In this document: positions 1 to 5,134 of the stretch, piece after piece
Position numbering within the stretch: the stretch's first letter is position 1
How the letters are laid out: each line of letters starts with the position of its first letter
Assembly (NCBI GenBank): GCA_036732565.1
Contig: DAINCF010000350.1
Location: forward strand, 1-7,620
Origin: JAIVJN01 sp036732565
Lineage (GTDB): Bacteria > Acidobacteriota > Vicinamibacteria > Vicinamibacterales > UBA2999
DNA: 7,620 nucleotides
Direction of reading: 5' to 3'
Notes under the pieces: generated by a model
What the model was told of the DNA's origin: nothing
The model's database searches: none
The model's input: the letters and a program-made list of their open reading frames with translations, nothing else
Program-made: the position numbers and the translations under genes

Positions 1-39
1 GCCTGCCTGACGGCGCCAGCGGCGCACCAACGGTGGTTG

Positions 40-66
40 GCAGGCCTGAAGGCCTGCGCTACGTAC
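40..66 (+). repeat. Solitary copy of the palindromic intergenic repeat
   Basis: Positions 40-57 read GCAGGCCTGAAGGCCTGC, a perfect inverted repeat (7-8 bp stem, TGAA apical loop), followed by GCTACGTAC at 58-66. The same core and the same GCGCTAC flank recur at 3301-3322 and seven times in 7341-7610. This copy lies 3' of the permease gene, whose stop codon is at 115-117. A smaller hairpin (CCAAC/GTTGG, 27-40) abuts it. There is no T-run on either side, so it does not look like an ordinary intrinsic terminator. Function unknown; REP-like element is the best description. Confidence 0.75.
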
Positions 67-114
67 CCAAGTTCGCACCCAATTCACAACGAGCTCAAAG
101 GGTGGACGCTGCCT

Positions 115-2676
115 CTATTCAATGCGCAGCGCAGTCATCGGCGCCAGTGCCGCCGCTCTGGACGCCGGCACCACGGAGGCGACGAATGCGGCAGACGCCA
201 GCGCGCCGGCCGCGACGCTCAACGCCGTCGGATCCCAGTACGAGACACCGTAGAGCTGTGCAGACAGCAGAGCGCCAGCCCCAACGGCCAAGGGCAGTCC
301 CAGCGCCAGGCCCGCGGCGACGCGCCGGAACGCACCGCCTAGCACCAAGCCAACCACGCGGCCACGGTCGGCGCCGAGCGCCATGCGGACGCCGATCTCG
401 CTCGTCCGGCGCGCCACCGAGTACGCCGTGACGCCATAGAGGCCGATCGCGGCGAGGATCAACGCGATCAGCCCGAACAGGCCAGCCAGCGTGGCCACCG
501 CGCGCTGCTGGTCGAACGTCCGTTCCACCTGTTCGTGCAGCGTGCGAATGTTGATCACCGACAGATTGGGATCCGCCTCCGCGAGCGCACGTGCCACTTG
601 CGGCTCGAGTGTGCCGGGTGGCGAGTTGGTCACGAGCAGAATGCCGCCCATGTAGTGCGAAGCCAATTCCACGCGCCTCATCATGTCGTTGGTGTGGTTC
701 ACCGTCTGCGCCAGCGGCACGAAGAACATCGGACGCGCCGGCTGATTGAGTTGGAAGCCGGCGAACCTGGCATCCCCGACCACGCCCACGATGCGGTAGG
801 TGTTGACGAGCTCCGGCAGGTTCAACCCGAAATGCTGGTCGAGCGGATCCTCTTCGGGTGAGAAGAAGCGGCGCACGAACGCCTCGTTCACGACAGCCAC
901 GTTCTGCGCCGTTTCGTTGTCGGCCTCGGTGAAGTGTCGGCCGCGAACGAGCTTCACGCCCAGCTGCTGGAGATAGTTCGTGCTGACACGATCCCACGAT
1001 GAGCCGGTCTGCTGTCCCGGCGCCGGCAGGGGTTTGCCAGCAACGAGCACCCCTTCGCCCCAGTTGTTCGTCAGCGGGTTGTAGAGCGCGAGGCCAGCCC
1101 CTTGCACACCCGGGATACGGGCGAGCCGCGCTTCTACATCGCGGTAGAGCGCGATCAAGCGGTCACCGGTGAATGAGGCCGTCGGCCGCCCGATTGACAC
1201 CAGTACTCGGCCATCGCGGTTGAAGCCGAAGTCCTGCCCTTCGAGGTTGCCGAGACTGCGGCCGAGCAGCGTCGAGCCCGCGACCAGCACCACCGACAGC
1301 GCGGCCTGCGCCACCATCAACGCCGTTCGCACAAAGGAGGCGCGGTCGCCGGCCGAGCGGCCCGCGCCACGCAGGGCTTCGATCGGATCGGTGCGTGTGG
1401 CGAACCACGCCGGCACGGCGCCGAACAGCACGCCAGTGACCAATGCCAGGCCGGCAGCGAAGCCGAGCACCAGAGGTGAGGGCATGATGTCTATGGGCAG
1501 GGTGGTGGCGCTCGGGAACGCCAATGTGAGCAGCAGTCGAGCCGCGCCCATCGCCACGACCAGGCCGGCCACCGCCCCACCAATGGCCAAGACCACGCTT
1601 TCGACGAGCGCTTCTGCCACGATCTCTCTGCGCGACGCGCCGATCGCCAACCGCAAGGCCGTCTGGCCTCGCCGCGCCAACGCGCGAGCCAGCAACAAAT
1701 TGGCCACGTTGGCACAGGCGATGAGCAGCACCATCCCGCACACCGCCAGCAGAATCCGCAGGCTGCGACCGTATTGCTCCTTCATCGCGCCGACGCCGGC
1801 GCCGGCCGGCACTACGGCAATCGCCTGCTCGGGCAGCCTGCGCTCGATGTCCGGCATCCAGTTCGCAGGGTAACCGGCCTCGTGGAGAATCCACTGCCGC
1901 AGCAACGCCGTCAGCCGTGCGTCCAGGCCATCCGTTGTGGCCTCCGGACGCAACCGCCCGATCACGCGCAGCCAGGCCGAGAAGGGCGCGCGCAGTAGCG
2001 ACGTCTCGGTCCCGGCGATCAACGGCTCGTGCTGCAGCGGCAGAAACAGCTCTGGCGGATCGGCGCGCAGTGTCTCGCCGAAGAATCCCGGCGGTGCCAC
2101 ACCCACGACCGTGAATGCGTGCCCCTCGATCACCAGCGTCGAGCCGACGACGGACGCGTCGCCTCCGTAGAGGCCCTGCCACGCGTGATAGGCCATCACC
2201 ACCATGGGCGGCGCGGCAGCGCGGTCGTCCTCATCCGTGAACACACGGCCCGCGAACGCGCCCACACCCAACGTTCTGAAGTAGCTGCCGGTGACGTAGA
2301 GCGTCCGGAGTGGCCGAGGCGCATCGTCGACCCCTTGTCGCCGGACGCTCAGCCGGTTTACGAACGTCTGGAACGCGGTAATCTCCTCGAACTGCGGCGT
2401 CTCGGCCTTGAGACGTTCGAACAGCCCAAACGAGAAGAAGCCCCAGCGGTTTTGGGGGCTGCCTTGCACGCAACAGTTGTCGCCATCGCCTATACGGTAG
2501 AGGCGGGAAGGGTCTGCGACCGGCAGCGACTTCAGCATCACGGCGTGAATCAGGGTGAAGATGGCCGTCGTGCCGCCGATGCCCAGCGCCAGCGTCAGTA
2601 CTGCTGTGGCAGTGAAGACCCGAGCCGAGCGAAATTTGCGGAGGGCGTACACGAGATCGCGAAGAAAGGTGCTCAC
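115..2676 (-). CDS. ADOP-type ABC transporter permease (duplicated MacB/FtsX permease)
   Basis: An inner-membrane permease of about 853 residues with the acidobacterial duplicated orphan permease layout. Residues 20-46 form a first membrane segment after the family-typical start LRDLVYALRKFRS. A large extracytoplasmic MacB-like core follows, then an FtsX block: membrane segments near 306-329, the conserved LRLAIGASRREIV near 340, and segments near 404-422 and 447-471. A second extracytoplasmic domain leads to a second FtsX block near 727-845 containing EIGVRMALGADRGRV, and the protein ends in TALRIE. Length fits the family. No ATPase gene is beside it, which is normal for these orphan permeases; substrate unknown. 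The frame stays open upstream to 2787, but that part runs through the tRNA-Cys gene, so I place the start at the GTG at 2676. No strong Shine-Dalgarno is visible there, so the exact start is uncertain. Confidence 0.9.
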   Translation of the reverse strand: MSTFLRDLVYALRKFRSARVFTATAVLTLALGIGGTTAIFTLIHAVMLKSLPVADPSRLYRIGDGDNCCVQGSPQNRWGFFSFGLFERLKAETPQFEEITAFQTFVNRLSVRRQGVDDAPRPLRTLYVTGSYFRTLGVGAFAGRVFTDEDDRAAAPPMVVMAYHAWQGLYGGDASVVGSTLVIEGHAFTVVGVAPPGFFGETLRADPPELFLPLQHEPLIAGTETSLLRAPFSAWLRVIGRLRPEATTDGLDARLTALLRQWILHEAGYPANWMPDIERRLPEQAIAVVPAGAGVGAMKEQYGRSLRILLAVCGMVLLIACANVANLLLARALARRGQTALRLAIGASRREIVAEALVESVVLAIGGAVAGLVVAMGAARLLLTLAFPSATTLPIDIMPSPLVLGFAAGLALVTGVLFGAVPAWFATRTDPIEALRGAGRSAGDRASFVRTALMVAQAALSVVLVAGSTLLGRSLGNLEGQDFGFNRDGRVLVSIGRPTASFTGDRLIALYRDVEARLARIPGVQGAGLALYNPLTNNWGEGVLVAGKPLPAPGQQTGSSWDRVSTNYLQQLGVKLVRGRHFTEADNETAQNVAVVNEAFVRRFFSPEEDPLDQHFGLNLPELVNTYRIVGVVGDARFAGFQLNQPARPMFFVPLAQTVNHTNDMMRRVELASHYMGGILLVTNSPPGTLEPQVARALAEADPNLSVINIRTLHEQVERTFDQQRAVATLAGLFGLIALILAAIGLYGVTAYSVARRTSEIGVRMALGADRGRVVGLVLGGAFRRVAAGLALGLPLAVGAGALLSAQLYGVSYWDPTALSVAAGALASAAFVASVVPASRAAALAPMTALRIE

Positions 2677-2720
2677 TCGTAGCTTAGACGGACCCGATCG
2701 AGGATCCGTTGCGGGCTGAA

Positions 2721-2793
2721 AGGTGCGGGTCGGGATCGAACCGACGTATAGCGGCTTTGCAGGCCACCGCGTTAACCACTTCGCCACCGCACC
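2721..2793 (-). tRNA. tRNA-Cys (anticodon GCA)
   Basis: The minus strand folds into a complete 73-base cloverleaf. The acceptor stem is GGTGCGG/CCGCACC, the D arm has a 3-bp stem with GTGGTTAA in its loop, the anticodon stem is GTGGC/GCCGC (one G-U) around loop CTGCAAA, and the T arm is GTCGG-TTCGATC-CCGAC. The anticodon is GCA and the discriminator base is T, the identity base of tRNA-Cys. CCA is not encoded. The gene starts 12 bases after the stop of the DsbD-alpha-like gene on the same strand, so it may be cut from the same transcript; no separate promoter was seen between them. Confidence 0.96.
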
Positions 2794-2805
2794 GAATGCG
2801 AACGT

Positions 2806-3294
2806 CTACCGGGTCAGATGGAGCGTCCACTGCACGTCCGCCCTGGCCGGCGGATAGCAGACCTTCGCGTCACACGCCTGATAGCGCAGGCGCGCGGGGA
2901 CGGTGACGTCGCCCGCCGCGAGATCCTTCGCCAGCGCCAGGCGCACCTCGATTGCGAAGGTCGGGCCGAACACGGCCAGCGGCTGCTTCTGCCCCGCCTG
3001 CGCCAGGTCCGTCGGCGTCGGATAGACGATCTCCGCGACCGTCACCCCGGCTGGCGGATCGATCGTCAGCACGGTCGGAATCAGCGCCGGATCGCGTGGC
3101 TTGTCCGACTGTACGTGCACGTCCTTCGGCAAACTGACGTTCAACGATGCCCGAATCGTCGTGCCCGCTTGCGCGCTCGCGCTGTCGACGATCGGCGTGA
3201 CGTCTGCCTTCGGTCGACCCTGCTGTGCCGAACCCGTGACGATCGCACCCGCGACCAGCGCGGCGCTGACGAAACCGAAATGTGGAAGTCTCAT
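2806..3294 (-). CDS. Secreted DsbD N-terminal (DsbD-alpha-like) domain protein
   Basis: A 162-residue exported protein. Residues 1-23 look like a Sec signal peptide (hydrophobic FVSAALVAGAIVTG, cleavage near GSA). The rest matches the immunoglobulin-like N-terminal domain of DsbD: a VHVQSDKP...IPTVLTID segment (59-79), then YQACDAKVCYPP with the only two cysteines, C141 and C146. In DsbD this domain takes electrons from the membrane core through its cysteine pair and passes them to periplasmic partners. Here it stands alone: there is no membrane domain and no C-terminal thioredoxin domain, and no CcdA/DsbD core lies in the window. The preceding tlpA-like gene is a natural partner. The start is ATG 3294. 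The 36-base gap to the upstream stop holds a palindromic repeat copy, and no classical Shine-Dalgarno is obvious, so translation may depend on coupling or on the repeat. Confidence 0.85.
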   Translation of the reverse strand: MRLPHFGFVSAALVAGAIVTGSAQQGRPKADVTPIVDSASAQAGTTIRASLNVSLPKDVHVQSDKPRDPALIPTVLTIDPPAGVTVAEIVYPTPTDLAQAGQKQPLAVFGPTFAIEVRLALAKDLAAGDVTVPARLRYQACDAKVCYPPARADVQWTLHLTR

Positions 3295-3300
3295 GTTTTG

Positions 3301-3322
3301 TAGCGCAAGCCTTCAGGCCTGC
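3301..3322 (-). repeat. Palindromic repeat copy in the tlpA-like/dsbD-alpha-like gap
   Basis: On the minus strand this reads GCAGGCCTGAAGGCTTGC followed by GCTA, the same core and flank as the copies at 40 and in the 7341-7610 array. It differs from the perfect palindrome by one C-to-T change. In RNA made from the minus (gene) strand this gives a G-U pair and keeps the stem. It fills most of the intergenic gap and ends 6 bases before the ATG of the DsbD-alpha-like gene. Confidence 0.7.
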
Positions 3323-3330
3323 GATCCCTT

Positions 3331-4563
3331 TCAGTACGATCCAGGAGCGCGCTCGGCCAGCAACCGCTCGATCTCGGCGATGATGTCGCGCTCGGCCTGG
3401 GTGTAGTAGCTGCCGCTGCCCGAGCTGGGAAATCCCGCGTGCACGCCGCGCACGCGTCCATCGCGCCCCACGAAGAACGTCGTCGGAAACGCATTCAGGT
3501 TGTCGGCCTGCGGCACCTTCTCCGCCAGCTGATCGGGCACGCCCGCGAGGAGCACCGTGTATTCGATGCCGTACTGTTCCAGGAACGCTCGCAGCCGCGT
3601 CGGGTTTGCGAGCTGCTCCTCTTCCTCGAACGAGAGCGCGACGACCTCCAGGCCCCTCTTCTGGTACTTGCGATGCAGGTCCGCGAGGAACGGCGCCTCG
3701 TCGTGGCAGTTCGGGCACCAGCTGCCGGTGATGTTCACGATGACGACCTTGCCCTGAAATCGTGCATCGGTGTTCGAGACCAGGCGGCCGTCGAGATCGT
3801 TGAAGCTGAACTGGAACCGCTCCGTGGGATCCTTCACGCGCGTGTGCAACGAGGGATCCGTTGGCGTGCCGATATCCTTCGCTTTCGCGCTGTCGGCGCG
3901 CACCGCCACCAGCTTCGTCTTGCCGTTCTGCAGCAGCTCCAGCGAACCGTCGGCGGTCAGCGTCACCTCGAGCAGCAGCGGACGCGCGCCCGAGAAATGG
4001 CTCAACACGAACTTGCCGTCGCGATAGGCCCCGGTCAGCGCGCCCGTGTCCCCGTCGACGCGCAGGATGGCGCCAGAGACCTCGACGCCGTTCTGCCGCA
4101 CGATGAAACGCCACGCCGATTCGCCCTTGTTGCTGTTCGCGCCGATCGTCCATTCACCGTCAATCGATGGCGCGTTCGCCGTTGGCATCGCCGCCGTCGT
4201 GAATCGCTGAGCCTTGAACGGGTACGCTCCGCGCGAGCCACGATCGTACGTGCCCTCCAACCGGCCGTCACGATAGGTCGCGTGGAGCGTCGAGGCATAC
4301 TGCGCGAAACGCAAGGTCATCACGTCGTTGTCGAACGTGCCGCTGGTCGACGTGATTTTCTGATCGGCGTTGACGAAGGAACCCGAGACGCCCTTCTTCG
4401 CGGCCGCGATGTCGAACCTGAACGGGACGTCGATGCCGTTGACGACGACGATGGCATCCCAGCGACCGAGGGGTGGGGTCGTGTCCGCCGCGTAGGCACT
4501 GACGGTAACCCCTAATGTGACGATCGCCGCCTGCATCCAACTCCGAATGGAATTGATTCTCAT
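3331..4563 (-). CDS. TlpA-like periplasmic thioredoxin with duplicated N-terminal domain
   Basis: A 410-residue exported thiol-disulfide oxidoreductase. Signal peptide 1-25 (cleavage near AYA|AD). The C-terminal part, from about residue 249, is a TlpA/ResA-type thioredoxin fold: VIVNITGSWCPNC with the redox pair C283/C286, and the cis-proline loop NAFPTTFF (P360). It probably reduces or isomerises disulfides outside the cytoplasm, with electrons from a DsbD/CcdA system. Residues 33-222 are not thioredoxin; they look like two copies (about 33-121 and 136-222) of a beta-rich domain, each with a GxW start, a central VSG and a YRDG motif. I do not recognise that domain with certainty. The ATG at 4563 has a strong GAGGAG at 4571-4576, 7 bases upstream. 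It is first in a leftward block with the DsbD-alpha-like gene and tRNA-Cys. A terminator-bearing leader precedes it. Confidence 0.88.
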   Translation of the reverse strand: MRINSIRSWMQAAIVTLGVTVSAYAADTTPPLGRWDAIVVVNGIDVPFRFDIAAAKKGVSGSFVNADQKITSTSGTFDNDVMTLRFAQYASTLHATYRDGRLEGTYDRGSRGAYPFKAQRFTTAAMPTANAPSIDGEWTIGANSNKGESAWRFIVRQNGVEVSGAILRVDGDTGALTGAYRDGKFVLSHFSGARPLLLEVTLTADGSLELLQNGKTKLVAVRADSAKAKDIGTPTDPSLHTRVKDPTERFQFSFNDLDGRLVSNTDARFQGKVVIVNITGSWCPNCHDEAPFLADLHRKYQKRGLEVVALSFEEEEQLANPTRLRAFLEQYGIEYTVLLAGVPDQLAEKVPQADNLNAFPTTFFVGRDGRVRGVHAGFPSSGSGSYYTQAERDIIAEIERLLAERAPGSY

Positions 4564-4570
4564 CGTGATA

Positions 4571-4576
4571 CTCCTC
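4571..4576 (-). promoter_or_regulatory. Shine-Dalgarno of the tlpA-like gene
   Basis: GAGGAG on the minus strand, 7 bases before the ATG at 4563. It fixes the start and lies only 35 bases downstream of the upstream intrinsic terminator, so translation of the gene depends on read-through or on a promoter inside that short gap; none is evident there. Confidence 0.85.
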
Positions 4577-4611
4577 AGGCGGGTCTAGCGATCCGCCTCC
4601 ACCAACACCCC

Positions 4612-4649
4612 AAAAAACAAAAGCCCGAAAGGTGTTGAACCTTCCGGGC
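4612..4649 (-). terminator. Intrinsic terminator / attenuator 2, upstream of the tlpA-like gene
   Basis: On the minus strand, arms GCCCGGAAGGT (4649-4639) and ACCTTTCGGGC (4633-4623) enclose the 5-base loop TCAAC and are followed directly by TTTTGTTTTTT (4622-4612). All 11 pairs form in minus-strand RNA, one as G-U; in plus-strand RNA that pair would be an A-C mismatch, so the minus strand is the functional one. It ends 48 bases before the tlpA-like start codon. It is either the end of a separate small transcript or, more interestingly, an attenuator for the gene behind it. Confidence 0.85.
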
Positions 4650-4683
4650 CGGGACGTGCGCGCGAGAAACCTCGGGTCTTACT

Positions 4684-4761
4684 TCATCTGCTCGCGTACA
4701 GGCGTCCTCGGCCGGAGGTCCGGATTCGACAACAACACCCGCAAAGCGTCTTCGTCTGCAT
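4684..4761 (-). CDS. Candidate leader ORF 2 (25 codons, Cys-rich, LCGCCC)
   Basis: An ATG at 4761 opens a 25-codon frame closed by TGA at 4684-4686. Codons 7-11 are TGC GGG TGT TGT TGT (4743-4729), giving LCGCCC. An AGGCGGG lies 6 bases upstream, a moderate ribosome binding site. The start shares one base with the stop of a shorter frame, MAMKQAGY (4787-4761), in a TGATG overlap typical of translational coupling. The stop is 35 bases before the 5' arm of the terminator at 4649. Its likely role, if real, is ribosome-mediated sensing of charged tRNA-Cys. A competing reading is that the +1 frame over 4763-4679 is a decayed small protein. Composition does not decide between them. Confidence 0.33.
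   Translation of the reverse strand: MQTKTLCGCCCRIRTSGRGRLYASR
4712..4719 (-). promoter_or_regulatory. Candidate antiterminator segment, module 2
   Basis: Minus-strand ACCTCCGG lies inside leader ORF 2, starting 9 bases after the last TGT codon. It can pair with CCGGAAGGT at 4647-4639, the 5' arm of the terminator, giving 8 pairs and one bulged A. A ribosome held at the Cys codons would leave this segment free; one that moves through would cover it. Inferred from complementarity only. Confidence 0.35.
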
Positions 4762-4806
4762 CAGTAGCCCGCCTGTTTCATCGCCATCAACTCGCCCCAA
4801 CACACG

Positions 4807-4837
4807 AAAGCCGCCCCGTATCGCGGGCGGCTTTTTT
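4807..4837 (+). terminator. Intrinsic terminator-like hairpin with T6 on the plus strand
   Basis: GCCGCCC (4810-4816) pairs with GGGCGGC (4825-4831) around an 8-base loop and is followed by six T at 4832-4837; three A at 4807-4809 extend the stem. It reads as a good plus-strand terminator, yet no plus-strand gene lies to its left, so it may limit antisense transcription into the leader. On the minus strand the same hairpin has only TTTCGTG after it and would be a weak stop, but it could act as a structural spacer between the two leader modules. Confidence 0.65.
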
Positions 4838-4840
4838 GGT

Positions 4841-4908
4841 CAGAAACAACAATGGCCGCCCGGTTTGCCTTACCGCGCCTCTGGCGCGGTGGCTTCCTCA
4901 GCGGCCAT
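4841..4908 (-). promoter_or_regulatory. Long imperfect hairpin with U-rich tail / candidate attenuator 1
   Basis: On the minus strand, outer arms ATGGCCGC (4908-4901) and GCGGCCAT (4859-4852) are perfectly complementary. Inside them ACCGCGCC (4890-4883, ending before loop AGA) pairs with GGCGCGGT (4879-4872), and short GG-AA-GCC / GGC-AAA-CC pairs with A-rich internal loops link the two. The closing arm is followed by TGTTGTTTCTG (4851-4841), a U-rich but interrupted tail. It may be a weak intrinsic terminator or a structured RNA domain. It lies 35 bases beyond the stop of leader ORF 1. I do not recognise a known riboswitch class. Confidence 0.45.
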
Positions 4909-4943
4909 CGAATCTTTTGCGTCGTGTCGTGGTAACGCAGACC

Positions 4944-4976
4944 CTATGGCTCGCTGCCGTCCAGACAACAACACAT
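4944..4976 (-). CDS. Candidate leader ORF 1, poly-cysteine peptide MCCCLDGSEP
   Basis: A ten-codon frame: ATG TGT TGT TGT CTG GAC GGC AGC GAG CCA TAG. GGAGGG at 4992-4987 is a strong Shine-Dalgarno with a 10-base spacer. Three consecutive cysteine codons straight after the start are what a cysteine-sensing leader peptide would look like; poly-cysteine leader ORFs that respond to cysteine are known from mycobacteria. It lies on the inferred tlpA-like leader RNA about 70 bases after the predicted transcription start and 35 bases before a hairpin with a U-rich tail. Too short for statistical support; the TGT run could be simple low-complexity sequence. Confidence 0.45.
   Translation of the reverse strand: MCCCLDGSEP
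4946..4954 (-). promoter_or_regulatory. Candidate antiterminator segment, module 1
   Basis: Minus-strand GCGAGCCAT lies in the end of leader ORF 1, starting 10 bases after the last TGT codon. It can pair with ATGGCCGC at 4908-4901, the 5' arm of the next hairpin, giving 8 pairs with one bulged A. Spacing and geometry match module 2 (9 bases, 8 pairs, one bulged A). Inferred from complementarity only. Confidence 0.35.
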
Positions 4977-5051
4977 GCACACGCCACCCTCCGGGGGCAG
5001 TGCGGATGTGAGCACGTCAGGCCGAACGAGGGCGATTGCCACAGCTGACTC

Positions 5052-5080
5052 AGTCTACGTGGTCGGCGGTCAAGCGTCAA
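5052..5080 (-). promoter_or_regulatory. Sigma70-like promoter for the leftward leader and tlpA-like block
   Basis: On the minus strand TTGACG (5080-5075) and TAGACT (5057-5052) are separated by exactly 17 bases. Transcription would begin near 5045, giving a leader of about 480 bases before the tlpA-like ATG. This is the best promoter match in the 571-base gap between the divergent genes. Confidence 0.55.
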
Positions 5081-5086
5081 ATTCAC

Positions 5087-5092
5087 TATACT
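5087..5092 (+). promoter_or_regulatory. Possible -10 box for the plus-strand secreted protein
   Basis: TATACT on the plus strand, 42 bases before the ATG at 5135. No convincing -35 hexamer is found 16-18 bases upstream, so this is a weak call. It lies just beside the opposing -35 box at 5075-5080, so the two promoters may interfere. Confidence 0.3.
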
Positions 5093-5134
5093 CGCGGTCC
5101 ACCTTCGTTCTGACGAGCTACGGGGACAAGTCCA

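Noticed and set aside
1169..2682. Plus-strand frames antisense to the permease
   Set aside because: High-GC shadow frames: Arg/Ala/Pro/Ser-rich translations without domains, opposite a well-supported gene.
2677..2787. Longer N-terminus of the ADOP permease
   Set aside because: These 37 codons run through the tRNA-Cys gene and its spacer, and the family start motif (LRDLVYALRK) follows directly after the GTG at 2676.
4612..5045. tmRNA, 6S RNA or a known riboswitch in the leader
   Set aside because: No tRNA-like ends, no tag-peptide frame, no long rod with central bubble, and no class-defining motif such as those of the TPP, cobalamin or SAM riboswitches. The TTCAACA in the terminator loop only superficially resembles a T-loop.
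4632..5048. Plus-strand 138-codon frame in the leader region
   Set aside because: GTG start without ribosome binding site, runs through two terminator hairpins, no family resemblance; the minus strand explains the region better.
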